A DNA stretch of 64,000 nt from Alcanivoracaceae bacterium (GCA_023146255.1 JAGLCJ010000006.1:120748-184747); one strand, 5' to 3'. Numbered from the stretch's first letter, positions 18,801-27,755 are shown. The notes: generated by a model from the sequence alone, not told the origin. Numbers and translations: made by a program.

Positions 18801-21303
18801 TCGCTTGCGCCTGACCGATGGCCGGGTTGTTTCTGATGAACTCACTGTCGCTGTATCACCGGACTTGCGTGAGTGGATTCTGGTCGGTTTTGCCGAAGGC
18901 ACTGTCGGTTACAACACCCTGCGCGGCAATATGCAGAATCTCGGATCGCCGGATAACCATGCCTATGTTGATGGCGAAATGGCGTTCTTTGCCCGCGGCA
19001 CTGTGGCTGGAGAGTGGCTACTGACAGCAGCGCTGGATACGCGCCGGCCAGCGGATGATCGCCCGTTGAATCAGGCTATTGATCCGCAGCGCTGGTATGT
19101 CCTGTATGGCGATGACGCCCAGCGCACCCATGACGCTCCTTCCAGCGAAAAGCTCTATGTCAGAATGGAAAAGCGCGACTTTTACGCCCTGTTTGGTGAT
19201 TACGACACTGGCCTGACCGTTACAGAACTGGGTCGTTACCAGCGAGTGTTGACCGGTGCGAAGGCAGAGTGGCGTGGCCGCAATGCCAGCGCCCTCGGCT
19301 TTGTTGCTGACAGCGCTCAGGGTTTTATTCGCGACGATATCGCCCCGGATGGCACCTCGGGCCTGTACCGACTCAGTCGCGCTCCGATTGTACCCGGCAG
19401 CGAGACTATTACTGTTGAGGTACGTGATCGCTTCACCAATGAAGTCATCAGCAGCACGCCGATGACCCGCTTTATCGATTACAGTCTGGACAGCGCTGAT
19501 GGCACCATGTTCTTCCGCCAACCGATTCCTGTTCAGGATGCCTCGTTTAATCCACTTCGCATTGTCGCCACCTATGAAGTTGAAGTAGGGGCGGAGAAAA
19601 CCGTTGCCGGCGGGCGCGCCACGGTGTTCAACGAAGATGAAAGCCTCACAGTCGGCGTGACGGCGGTCAATGACGACACCCTCGCCGCTCCCGGGTCACT
19701 GATTGGCGCCGATGTCACTTGGAAGCCGACCGATCAGCACACTGTAAAAGCAGAGCTGGCCGGAACACGGCAGGATCTGCAGCCGGGTGCCAGCAATGAT
19801 CAGGCCTGGCTGCTTGAGCACCAGTACACCTCTGAGCGGGTTGATACCCGCGTGCGTGTCGAGGAAACAGAGGGCGGCTTCGGGCTAAGCCAACAAGCAG
19901 CGGATGACGAGGATGCCCGCACTGTTCAGGCAGGCGTGCGCTATCGCCTTAGCGAGGAAGTTGCACTGAGCGCTGACGCCAGCCGCCAGCAAGTGCCAAG
20001 CACCAGCAACCGACGTGATCTTGTTGAAGGCCGGGTGGAATATCAGCAGCCGGATTGGCAAGCATTTGCCGGTGCCCGTCATGTGGAAAGTATGACCGAT
20101 GGCGGAGTTTATGAAAGTCAGCAGTTGATTGCCGGCGGTCGCAAGGACCTGCTGGACAAGCGCCTGACCCTGTCCGCCAACGGTGAAACCAGTGTCAGCA
20201 GTGGCCCGGATGAGTCTGACTATCCCTCTCGCTTGATGCTCGGCGCCGATTATCGACTGACGGAACGGGTATCCCTGTTCGCGAATCAGGAGTTCACCTG
20301 GGGTCACGAGCAGCGCACTCAGGATAGTCGAGTCGGGGCCAAGGCGACGCCGTGGCGCGGCGCCACCGCCAGTACCTCCGTCAGCCGGAGCATGGACGAA
20401 TACGGTCCGCGGCTAATGGCCCATGCAGGCCTGTTCCAGACCATCGAACTGTCCTCTCAATGGACCGCCGATGTCGGCTTTGATCGCGCCCAGACGCTGA
20501 CCGAAGGCAACCCGGTGGATGCCTTCGACCCCGATCGTCCGCCCGCCAGCGGTACCGATGGCAATGATTACACCGCCGTATCCGGCGGCATCGGCTATCA
20601 GGACGCCAGCTGGCAGTGGACCAACCGGGTTGAATATCGTCACGCAGACAGTGATGACAAGTGGAATCTTCTGTCCGGATTCCAGCATCGTCTGGACGAG
20701 ACCAATACCGTCGCCGGCCGGGCACTGTACTTTGACCAGAAATTCCGTACCGGCGACATCCTGCGTTCCTCCGAGCTTGATTTCAGCTATGTGCGCCGGC
20801 CGCTTTCCGAAAGCTGGTTCTGGTTGAATCGCAGCCGTCTGATTTATGACGAGCAGAGAGACGCCTTTGGCTCACGCTTCGGTCACCGCTTGATCAACAA
20901 TACTCACCTGAACTTTGTTGCTCAGGAACGTCACCAGCTGTCGCTGCAGTACGGTGCCCGTTATGTTGGTGACACCATCGATAGCGCCCGCTTCAAGGGA
21001 TATACGGATCTGATCGGTGGCGAATACCGTTACGACATTACCGAACGGTGGGATCTTGGTGTGCGCGGCAGCACGCTGGCCAGCTACAACAGTGATGTGC
21101 GGATGAATGCTTTTGGCGTGATGGCAGGCTTCAGCCCGATTCGTGATGTCTGGATCAGCCTGGGCTATAACTTCCGCGGCTTCTATGACGATGACTTCAG
21201 CGGCGCCCAGGGCCGGGTGCAGGGCATCGTGCTGGATTTCCGCATCAAGTTTGACCAAAGCAGCGCCAGGCGCTTCGGGAATAGTGTTACGGAGACAGAG
21301 TAA
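15880..21303 (+). CDS. Giant outer-membrane protein: DUF11, OmpA-like and probable beta-barrel domains
   Basis: The long frame gives 1807 residues. A signal peptide is seen at PCLLLLLMLLNGVANA, so M40 (ATG 15997) may be the real start, because the first 39 codons overlap an intrinsic terminator. Approximate layout from the long start: N-terminal beta domain (60-265), DUF11 (268-395), a prealbumin/SdrD-like domain with VITDKHGRWHIEGVTPGTH (403-505), an OmpA-like peptidoglycan-binding domain (650-765, GHSDSQR, LSEARARSVANYL, GRALNRRV), Ig-like domains (800-990), then about 800 residues of alternating strands rich in Tyr, Trp and Arg, read as an outer-membrane barrel (GLYRLSRAPIVPGSE, final strand GIVLDFRIKF). 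It probably anchors or exports its DUF11 neighbours. Its stop overlaps the next ATG. Confidence 0.8.
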   Translation: MKRSFILSEKTSPAVAGGVFVAAWLARALPRLKGWQRRGMPCLLLLLMLLNGVANAALVITQPPAELSWSAAVVPATANVQVLRFERIGLYRYDPASPDSYQVWEGSFATPDSLSGTPGLLAALPAPLDESGTPIPLNSGVPLTPSNFYQGQEPIFIVADDPILPPSAIATRPDGRRFIAVTIDISSGDSYTVALTETAINSNLYVGYLQPNIPGSPIVIPPGSTVEIRYDNNGDVADSLTTGAPWFVDPLLLGSIQAERRSTTSSIPLPDTELFVTKVAQRSTVMTGDFLAYDVNVENTSAAPALNAQIIDTLPAGFRYQSGSLRIDGVAAADPQIDPNGSQLTIDIGNIASGANRTVRYVVEVSIAARAGRAANLAQAVAGIMLSNTAKAEVLVERPFFNDRAFLMGRVIAGTCGEQDAPGIEGIRIYMEDGTSVITDKHGRWHIEGVTPGTHVLQLDTITLGPRHTLRQCHDNTRQAGNARSRFVNVQGGTLWRENWYVDVRPELGAHLQQQLTTRLEGDTARITLPIGNGETLFTNVSTHLFLPDALKPVPGSVRFDGRPISDPVKHDNFYEFTFPVDGYFWRHTLELDLAVDPDTPDSVEQSILFNTFGVTPDNRRFSVSSQNSVRVTGAQMKDNELVLRPRFASMSAELSARDQAEIRRAAETLRDKQGLRLEVYGHSDSQRIVPRPGRAINDNYALSEARARSVANYLAELLEIPPVQIMVVGKGADEPLADNNTAEGRALNRRVAVRFFTKEQVSNATLSTVVADSGLNRDRASERNGEVTKESPQGFLNLRDGMMVIHPVLSVTARLDNRLKPKLLLNGNEVPDARIGSRIADEESKTVVYTWVGIDLDSVGEHAIELQGSGGFGVVRFRENVTVRRSGELKTIRGGEAIDNVADGLTPVQLKLNLFDAFDQPLQAQTELRIVSGTLRPLNQSQTASPLEDRGDVVVVDQNGIARFEPVSTAGTYRLRLTDGRVVSDELTVAVSPDLREWILVGFAEGTVGYNTLRGNMQNLGSPDNHAYVDGEMAFFARGTVAGEWLLTAALDTRRPADDRPLNQAIDPQRWYVLYGDDAQRTHDAPSSEKLYVRMEKRDFYALFGDYDTGLTVTELGRYQRVLTGAKAEWRGRNASALGFVADSAQGFIRDDIAPDGTSGLYRLSRAPIVPGSETITVEVRDRFTNEVISSTPMTRFIDYSLDSADGTMFFRQPIPVQDASFNPLRIVATYEVEVGAEKTVAGGRATVFNEDESLTVGVTAVNDDTLAAPGSLIGADVTWKPTDQHTVKAELAGTRQDLQPGASNDQAWLLEHQYTSERVDTRVRVEETEGGFGLSQQAADDEDARTVQAGVRYRLSEEVALSADASRQQVPSTSNRRDLVEGRVEYQQPDWQAFAGARHVESMTDGGVYESQQLIAGGRKDLLDKRLTLSANGETSVSSGPDESDYPSRLMLGADYRLTERVSLFANQEFTWGHEQRTQDSRVGAKATPWRGATASTSVSRSMDEYGPRLMAHAGLFQTIELSSQWTADVGFDRAQTLTEGNPVDAFDPDRPPASGTDGNDYTAVSGGIGYQDASWQWTNRVEYRHADSDDKWNLLSGFQHRLDETNTVAGRALYFDQKFRTGDILRSSELDFSYVRRPLSESWFWLNRSRLIYDEQRDAFGSRFGHRLINNTHLNFVAQERHQLSLQYGARYVGDTIDSARFKGYTDLIGGEYRYDITERWDLGVRGSTLASYNSDVRMNAFGVMAGFSPIRDVWISLGYNFRGFYDDDFSGAQGRVQGIVLDFRIKFDQSSARRFGNSVTETE
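15906..15939 (+). terminator. Intrinsic-type terminator inside the 5' end of the 1807-codon frame
   Basis: A 15-bp stem (15906-15920 with 15925-15939; one G-T wobble) closes a TGTT loop, with the distal arm ending in TTTTC. It lies 37 nt after the stop of the 374-aa gene. It would separate three small, probably abundant secreted proteins from the large downstream genes, by full or partial termination. Confidence 0.7.
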
Positions 21304-23915
21304 TGCCTGACTCCCTTACGCTGCGCGCAGTTAAAAAAAATATTCTCCGACTTGTTCCAGCGTTATGCCTCTGGCTACTGGCCAGTCACAGCTCGGCAAC
21401 GCCGATCGCGTTGCAACAGAGTTTTGCCGGAAATCTGGATTTTGTGGTTACCGGCGGCACCCTCAGAACACAATCCAATGCAGGAAACGCCTGTGCCGTC
21501 ACCAACGGCACAGTCAGCGCATCGTTATCCGGCATTCCCGCCGGAGCGACCATACGGGCCGCCTATCTTTACTGGGGCGGTTCTGGCACAACCGTTGACG
21601 ACATCGTTACTTTCGATGGATCAACCACGTTTGCCGAGCGTACCTTCACCGAAACTTTTGCCAACTCAGGCTTCGACCTGTCCTATTTTGGCGGGAGCAC
21701 GAATATAACCAGTGTTATCGCCGCCAAAGGCAACGGCAACTACACCTTTTCCGGTCTGACTGTGACAACAACAGATCAGGGCGGCGGCGCCACTTATTGC
21801 TCTTCGCAGGCCGTGGTTGCTGGCTGGGGCATGATCGTCGTGTTTGAACATCCCTCTCAACCCTTTCGTGTGGTCAACATATTCGACGGCCTGCAGTGGT
21901 TCCGGGGAAACCAGATCACCCTGACACCCAGCAACTTCCAGATTCCAGCCAGTCCCGTCAATGGCAAATTGATGGTGCTGTCCTGGGAGGGTGACGTTGA
22001 GAATTCCGCGCCACTTGGCGGTTTCAGTGAAAACATTACGGTCAACAGTGCTGCCCTCACCGATGGACTGAACCCCGCCAACAACCAGTTCAACAACACC
22101 ATCAACAGCCTTGGCTCGAACAGTGCCTGGGGCGTGGACCTCGATATTTATCCTATTGATAGCCTGATCAGCCCCGGTGACACCTCCCTCACTACCGTGT
22201 ATAGCTCCGGCGGTGATCTGGTGCTGCTGACCATGCAGGCCGTGTCAGTGACCAACTCTCCTACATCGGATCTGGCCATCCAGAAACGCGCCAATACTCC
22301 TCTGGAAGAAGCGGGCAGTGCGCAGTATCGCATTGCCGTCAGCAATAACGGACCACTTGCCGAGCCTGGTCCCATTCAAGTCTCTGATACGCTGGACAAC
22401 CGACTGACCTTTTCCGGTTTCTCCGGTACCGGCTGGAGCTGTTCGGCCTTGGGACAGAACGTAACCTGCACTCATAACGGCCCGCTGGCGAGCGCTGCCA
22501 GCCTGCCCTTGCTGTTTCTTGATGTCACGGTTAATCCCGGCACAGCAGGACAATCAATAAGTAACACCGCCTCGGTAACGGGCCAGAACTTTGACAATAT
22601 CAGTAGCAACAACTCAAACACGACAGTCAACTTTGTCTACGGGCCAGTCACGGGCATCAAGAATCTCTACACATATTTTGACAGTGCGCCCGCCCCGTTC
22701 ACCAATACCCTGAGCCGAATAGTACCGGCAAGTAATTCTCAGGTGACTGGTATACCGAAAAACAATGGCACCGCTGTGCTGGCCCTTGCTCCGACATTGG
22801 TGCGGCCGCTGACACTGCAAGCGGGTACGATTCCTGTCAGAATCTGTTCGCGCCGCTCCGGCACCGGAAGCGGCGGCAGCAACAACACCCGAACCATGAA
22901 TGTGACGCTGGACTACATCGGTGCAGCCACCGGCACCATTGGCACATCTGCCTCACAGAGCTTTACCGGTACCGGCTGGACCTCGCGGGTATTCAATGTC
23001 TCGCTCGGCAGCAACCTGACATTACCTGCCGGGACCGCTCTACGACTGACGGTGCGAAACCAAAGCAGCGGCGGCGGCACACGCCTGATTGATGCCAGCT
23101 CTCTTCAATGTGGGGCCGCCGACGTGTCCCGCATTGAGCTCGATGCCCTTACCGTGATCAATATCGAGGATATCCAGGTATTTGACGCCGCATGGCCCGC
23201 TGGAAGCCCGCTGACCTCGGTTGTTGATAACGGCGCCAACGTCCATGTCAGAGCAAGGATTTCCGATCCGTTCGGCAGTTTTGATATTACCGATGCAGTA
23301 CTGGATGTCTTCGATCAGAATGACGCTCTTTATGCAGGCAATCTGACCATGTCTCTGGTTGACGATAATGTGGCTGCCGGCGAACGCACCTACGAGTTTT
23401 CCGGCACCATACCGCCATGGCCGGGTAGTCCCTACCTGCTTCGGGTTCGCGGTGATGAAGGCACCGAAGGAACCGTATCGGCGCTGGATGCTACTGCCCT
23501 GCAGGTCACGCCCCAGCCGCCTCTTATCATGCTGACCAAACTGTCCAGCAGCCCGTCTGCGAATCCTGGCAGCGTTATCAGTTACTCTATTCAGGTCAGC
23601 AATGCGGGCACTGGTGATGCCACCGGCGTTGAAGTCAGCGACGCCCTGCCCCGTTTCCTCAGCTTTGCGACGGACACGTTCGGACCCGCTCAGGCCATTG
23701 AGTTTGTTGACGGCACACCGTCTTCCGGACTGACGCCGCAGCCGCCCCAATACTCTGACGATAACGGAGCGACCTATGTGTATGTACCTGTCTCAGGTGG
23801 CGGCGGTGCGCCCGCAGGTTATGATCGTAATGTCACCAATTTCAGGCTGCCGCTCACCGGGAATATGCCACCGGGCGGAAGCTTTACTCTGAACTATAAC
23901 GCGATGGTGGACTAG
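21303..23915 (+). CDS. Large secreted protein with two DUF11 domains (870 aa)
   Basis: The ATG overlaps the preceding stop. A signal peptide ends near LLASHSSA (about residue 34). The N-terminal domain (40-320) contains IRAAYLYWGGSG and VAGWGMIVVFEHP, a beta domain often found in front of DUF11 repeats in secreted proteins; I do not assign a family. A DUF11 domain follows (about 325-450, SDLAIQKRANTPL, IAVSNNGP). Next comes a beta region of unknown type with VPASN and RIELDALTVINIEDIQVFDA (470-720). A second DUF11 domain lies at the C-terminus (about 745-870). The part after residue 320 is clearly paralogous to the next gene. It ends LNYNAMVD with no transmembrane segment or sortase-type signal. 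Confidence 0.8.
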   Translation: MPDSLTLRAVKKNILRLVPALCLWLLASHSSATPIALQQSFAGNLDFVVTGGTLRTQSNAGNACAVTNGTVSASLSGIPAGATIRAAYLYWGGSGTTVDDIVTFDGSTTFAERTFTETFANSGFDLSYFGGSTNITSVIAAKGNGNYTFSGLTVTTTDQGGGATYCSSQAVVAGWGMIVVFEHPSQPFRVVNIFDGLQWFRGNQITLTPSNFQIPASPVNGKLMVLSWEGDVENSAPLGGFSENITVNSAALTDGLNPANNQFNNTINSLGSNSAWGVDLDIYPIDSLISPGDTSLTTVYSSGGDLVLLTMQAVSVTNSPTSDLAIQKRANTPLEEAGSAQYRIAVSNNGPLAEPGPIQVSDTLDNRLTFSGFSGTGWSCSALGQNVTCTHNGPLASAASLPLLFLDVTVNPGTAGQSISNTASVTGQNFDNISSNNSNTTVNFVYGPVTGIKNLYTYFDSAPAPFTNTLSRIVPASNSQVTGIPKNNGTAVLALAPTLVRPLTLQAGTIPVRICSRRSGTGSGGSNNTRTMNVTLDYIGAATGTIGTSASQSFTGTGWTSRVFNVSLGSNLTLPAGTALRLTVRNQSSGGGTRLIDASSLQCGAADVSRIELDALTVINIEDIQVFDAAWPAGSPLTSVVDNGANVHVRARISDPFGSFDITDAVLDVFDQNDALYAGNLTMSLVDDNVAAGERTYEFSGTIPPWPGSPYLLRVRGDEGTEGTVSALDATALQVTPQPPLIMLTKLSSSPSANPGSVISYSIQVSNAGTGDATGVEVSDALPRFLSFATDTFGPAQAIEFVDGTPSSGLTPQPPQYSDDNGATYVYVPVSGGGGAPAGYDRNVTNFRLPLTGNMPPGGSFTLNYNAMVD

Positions 23916-23918
23916 GCC

Positions 23919-26900
23919 GTGTATTTCCTGCGTAGCGCCCTTGTTTTCTTCTTAGGCCTGCTTTTCTGCTCGCAGGCCATGGCGCTGCAATGTGAAGCCA
24001 CGCCTGCCGATGAGGGTAACGCCACTGAAGCCGGCACCCCGGGGCCGTTAAATTTTTATCAGCCCACCGCCAGTGTCACCGCCGGTTCCAGCAGCATCAC
24101 ACTGACCAGTGCTGCAGGGCTTGGTGCTGGCGATATGGTGCTGGTGATTCAGATGCAGGGCGCCGACATCAACTCAACCAATAGCAACAGCTATGGTGAT
24201 GGCGTCGCCGGCGGCGAAGCATCCGGATCGCTAGCCAATGCCAACTTCACTGCAGGGCGCTACGAATACGCGGCGGTTGCGTCGGTCGCCGGCAGCACCA
24301 TCAACCTTACCAGCCCGCTGATTTATGGCTACGTCCGCGCCAACGCCAGTGGCACCGCCGGACAAAGCCGCTATCAGGTTATCCGGGTTCCGCAATACGA
24401 CAACCTGACGCTAACCGGCAACCTCTCGGCACCGGCCTGGAACGGTGAAACCGGCGGTGTGTTGCCGCTGGATGTGGCCAACACGCTCGACTTTAATGGC
24501 TTCAGCATCGACATGAATGCCAACGGCTTCCGCGGCGGCGGTGGCTTCTTGCACACCGGTCGTACCGGCGCTGCCAACACCGACTTCCGCAACACCTCAA
24601 GCGGTACCGCAACCGGTGGACATGGCTCCAAAGGCGAAGGTATCGCCGGTACGCCACGTTACGTTTTTACCGGTAGCGGGCCTCGCGTCGACACAGGAGT
24701 GGAAGGCTACCCCAATGGTTCCTACGGCATGGGGGCACCGGGCAACGCGGCAGGCGGTGGTACTGATGGCCGGCCAAGCAACAACGATGAAAACTCTGGC
24801 GGCGGTGGCGGCGGTAATGGTGGCGCAGGTGCCCGCGGCGGCAACTCCTGGAATAGCGGCCTGCCAGTTGGGGGCTATGGTGGCGCAGCGTTTCCTGCGG
24901 CACCCAACCGTCTGGTCATGGGCGGCGGCGGCGGTGCAGCCTCCTCCAACAACGGCAACAACCCATCGCCCCATGGTGGCGTCGGCGGCGGCATTGTCTT
25001 GATCAGGGCAAACCAGCTGGCAGGCAATGGCGTAGTAAATGTGAACGGTGGGGCCGGCACCACTCCCAACCCGAACAATGATGGCGGCGGTGGCGGTGGT
25101 GCCGGCGGCTCGGTTCTGGTGCTGGCCAACGGTCAAAGCGGCAGTTTGACGATCAACGCTGAGGGTGGCGCCGGCGGTAACGCACACCCGGGTGGCGTAC
25201 CCCATGGTCCCGGCGGCGGCGGCGGCGGCGGCGTGGTCTTCGTTAACGACAGTATCAGCGCCATCATCAATACCACTCAGGGCCCCAGCGGCTACACCGT
25301 CAGCCCGGGAAACTACTTCGGTGCCACACCAACAGGTGGCGGCCTCGGCAGCGACACACCAGATACGGATCCTGATGATATTGATGGCGTCAGTCCTGGA
25401 TCAGACTGTGCAGTTCGATCCGATCTGGCCATCAGCAAAACACGCAGCAGTGCCCTGCTGCTGGCCAGCCAGCCAGCGCAGTTCCGCATTCAGGTTAGTA
25501 ACAATGGCCCGGACGCCACGCTGAATAATATTGAAGTCGTTGATGTTCTGGATAATCGCTTCAGCTATACCGGCTTTAGCGGCAGCGGCTGGAGCTGCAG
25601 TGAATCACCGGCACAGACCATTAGCTGCGGCCACGCAGGGCCACTGGCCAATGCTGCCAGCCTGCCGGATCTGTTGATTGATGTGGATGTTGGTGTGGTG
25701 GGCAGCGGCAGCCAGAGTGTCGACAACACCGCCACGGTTACCCTTGCCAGCGGCAATGGCAACGTGGACGGCAATGTTGGTAATAATACAAGCACGCTGA
25801 GTGATACGATTTACGGCGCTTCCGTCAGTGGCAACAAACGGCTCTATGGTTATCCGGATACCGCTACCACAGGCACGCTGCAGCGTGTCGTGCCGGCCAG
25901 CAACATCAATGCCACTCCGCCGATCAACCGCAACAATCTGATGAATCTGGATCTGAGTCCGGCGCTGGCTGATGACCTGGTGATTAATGGTGATATGGCA
26001 GTCCATGTCTGTGTCAGGAAGGCCGGCACCCGCACCGATCTAGCGCGCACTCTGGGGGTGACCATACGCAGGTCCGACACCAATGCAATTATCGGTGGCA
26101 CACCAGCCACTCAAGACCTCGCCGGAACCGATTGGCAATGGCTTGTTTTTAGCGTCAGTCATACCGGCCCTACAACCATACCTGCCGGCGCAGGGCTACG
26201 CTTACAAATGGATCTGGACAGCGGCAATAATCTTCGCACGCTGGACTTTACCTCCAATGGTGCCGGTAATTTATGCACTTCACCGGACAACCTGCCGTCC
26301 AGAATCGAAGTAGATACTTCGACCGTAATCAACGTCGACAGCGTCGACATCTACGATGCCGCCAACCCGGCCGGCAACCTGATTACTCGCATGGTGGAAT
26401 CCGCCACCGTCTATGTGCGCAGCACAGTGACCGATCCGTTCGGCTTTGCCGACATCAACAACAACAGCATTGTTGAAGTGTTTGATGCAGCGAATAATCC
26501 GGTTAGCGGGCCGCACGCACAAACCTCGGTAATCAGCCAGGCCACCAATACCAAGGTATTTGAGTATGCCGTGCCACTACCAGCTGACTGGCAAGACGGC
26601 CCCTTCACACTCAGAGTGCGCGCCAACGAGGGCACAGAGGGTACGGTGAGCCACTTTAACGCTGCCAGCATTGAACTGACGGACCCACCATTACTGGTTG
26701 TGTCCAAGTTGGCCAGCGGCCCATCAGCCTCACCGGGGGACGATATCGATTATCAGGTGCTGGTATCCAATACCAGTGTGCTTGGGACTGGTGACGCCAT
26801 TAATGTGTTGGTTAATGACAGGCTGCCGCGGTTTACCGCGTTCCAGCTAGCCAGCATCCAGTTTGTTGATGGGCCAGCACCCTATATTTCCTCGAATCTG

Positions 26901-27083
26901 AGCGTCGATGCAATCGAGTATTCAGATGATGACGGCGCAACCTGGACCTATGTGCCGGTATCGGAGGGTGGCGGTGCACCTCCGGGTTATGACGCCAATG
27001 TCACCCACTTCAGAGTGCTATTTGATGGTGTCATGCCGGCCAACGGTGGCTTCCGGCTGGATTACTCTGTGCAGTTGCAGTAG
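23919..27083 (+). CDS. Large secreted glycine-rich protein with two DUF11 domains (1054 aa)
   Basis: Starts at GTG, 3 nt after the previous stop, with a signal peptide ending in CSQAMA (residue 23). Residues 30-480 form an N-terminal domain (GDMVLVIQMQGAD near 75) that runs into a strongly Gly-rich stretch with several runs of 5-7 glycines, resembling Gly-rich beta-helix domains of gliding and adhesion proteins. DUF11 domains lie at about 500-620 and at the C-terminus (about 925-1054), separated by the same intermediate region as in the 870-aa protein. It ends LDYSVQLQ. It is the last gene of the locus. Confidence 0.8.
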   Translation: MYFLRSALVFFLGLLFCSQAMALQCEATPADEGNATEAGTPGPLNFYQPTASVTAGSSSITLTSAAGLGAGDMVLVIQMQGADINSTNSNSYGDGVAGGEASGSLANANFTAGRYEYAAVASVAGSTINLTSPLIYGYVRANASGTAGQSRYQVIRVPQYDNLTLTGNLSAPAWNGETGGVLPLDVANTLDFNGFSIDMNANGFRGGGGFLHTGRTGAANTDFRNTSSGTATGGHGSKGEGIAGTPRYVFTGSGPRVDTGVEGYPNGSYGMGAPGNAAGGGTDGRPSNNDENSGGGGGGNGGAGARGGNSWNSGLPVGGYGGAAFPAAPNRLVMGGGGGAASSNNGNNPSPHGGVGGGIVLIRANQLAGNGVVNVNGGAGTTPNPNNDGGGGGGAGGSVLVLANGQSGSLTINAEGGAGGNAHPGGVPHGPGGGGGGGVVFVNDSISAIINTTQGPSGYTVSPGNYFGATPTGGGLGSDTPDTDPDDIDGVSPGSDCAVRSDLAISKTRSSALLLASQPAQFRIQVSNNGPDATLNNIEVVDVLDNRFSYTGFSGSGWSCSESPAQTISCGHAGPLANAASLPDLLIDVDVGVVGSGSQSVDNTATVTLASGNGNVDGNVGNNTSTLSDTIYGASVSGNKRLYGYPDTATTGTLQRVVPASNINATPPINRNNLMNLDLSPALADDLVINGDMAVHVCVRKAGTRTDLARTLGVTIRRSDTNAIIGGTPATQDLAGTDWQWLVFSVSHTGPTTIPAGAGLRLQMDLDSGNNLRTLDFTSNGAGNLCTSPDNLPSRIEVDTSTVINVDSVDIYDAANPAGNLITRMVESATVYVRSTVTDPFGFADINNNSIVEVFDAANNPVSGPHAQTSVISQATNTKVFEYAVPLPADWQDGPFTLRVRANEGTEGTVSHFNAASIELTDPPLLVVSKLASGPSASPGDDIDYQVLVSNTSVLGTGDAINVLVNDRLPRFTAFQLASIQFVDGPAPYISSNLSVDAIEYSDDDGATWTYVPVSEGGGAPPGYDANVTHFRVLFDGVMPANGGFRLDYSVQLQ

Positions 27084-27092
27084 AACGAGAAA

Positions 27093-27112
27093 CGGGCGTC
27101 AGACGACGCCCG
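27093..27112 (+). terminator. Hairpin after the secreted-protein locus
   Basis: CGGGCGTC/GACGCCCG pairs around AGAC, 10 nt after the stop of the 1054-aa gene. There is no T run, so this is a possible Rho-dependent or processing hairpin rather than a certain terminator. Confidence 0.4.
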
Positions 27113-27137
27113 CGGCAAGCTGAACGGAAAATAAAAA

Positions 27138-27755
27138 TCAGGCAGGAATATCGCGCAGACTTGCCTTGATGATTTCCTGCTTCAGATCGTCATAGCTGTG
27201 TACCGCAGTAAACTGCGGAAATTCATCAATCACATTTTGCGGCGCATGGAACAGAATGCCGACATCCGCTTCCGCCAGCATGGTGGTGTCGTTGTAGGAA
27301 TCCCCGGCAGCAATCACCCGATATTCCAGACCATGGATCGCCTTGACCGACATCCGCTTGGGATCTTTCTGGCGTAACTTGTAATCAGTGATGCGGCCCT
27401 GCTCGTTCACTTCCAGCTTGTGACAGAACAGCGTCGGCCAGCCGAGCTGACGCATCAGTGGCTTGGCAAACTCATAGAAAGTGTCGGAAAGGATAATGAC
27501 CTGAAAGTGCTCACGCAGCCAGTCAACGAACTCCGGTGCGCCCGGAATCGGCCCCATCTCGTCGATCACTTTCTGGATATCCGGCAGACCATAGCCATGC
27601 TCGTCGAGAATCCGCAGACGCTGCTTCATCAGCACGTCGTAATCCGGAATATCCCGGGTGGTGGCCCGCAACGCCTCGATGCCGGTACGCTCGGCAAAGT
27701 TGATCCAGATTTCCGGAACCAGCACCCCTTCCAGATCAAGGCAGACGATTTCCAC
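27138..27755 (-). CDS. thrH: Phosphoserine phosphatase/homoserine phosphotransferase ThrH
   Basis: HAD-superfamily enzyme that hydrolyses phosphoserine and can transfer phosphate to homoserine. From the GTG at 27755 it is 205 residues, identical in length to Pseudomonas ThrH, and begins MEIVCLDLEGVLVPE. The HAD motif I DLEG (D7, E9), motif II ILSDTFYEF and motif IV AGDSYNDTTML are intact. The longer open frame upstream lacks family sequence. It lies downstream of cysB, separated by a long stem-loop element. Confidence 0.95.
   Translation of the reverse strand: MEIVCLDLEGVLVPEIWINFAERTGIEALRATTRDIPDYDVLMKQRLRILDEHGYGLPDIQKVIDEMGPIPGAPEFVDWLREHFQVIILSDTFYEFAKPLMRQLGWPTLFCHKLEVNEQGRITDYKLRQKDPKRMSVKAIHGLEYRVIAAGDSYNDTTMLAEADVGILFHAPQNVIDEFPQFTAVHSYDDLKQEIIKASLRDIPA

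Noticed and set aside
24780..25250. Repetitive GGCGGTGGC-rich DNA as a CRISPR or noncoding repeat
   Set aside because: It is in frame within the 1054-aa gene and encodes glycine runs; there are no spaced direct repeats.
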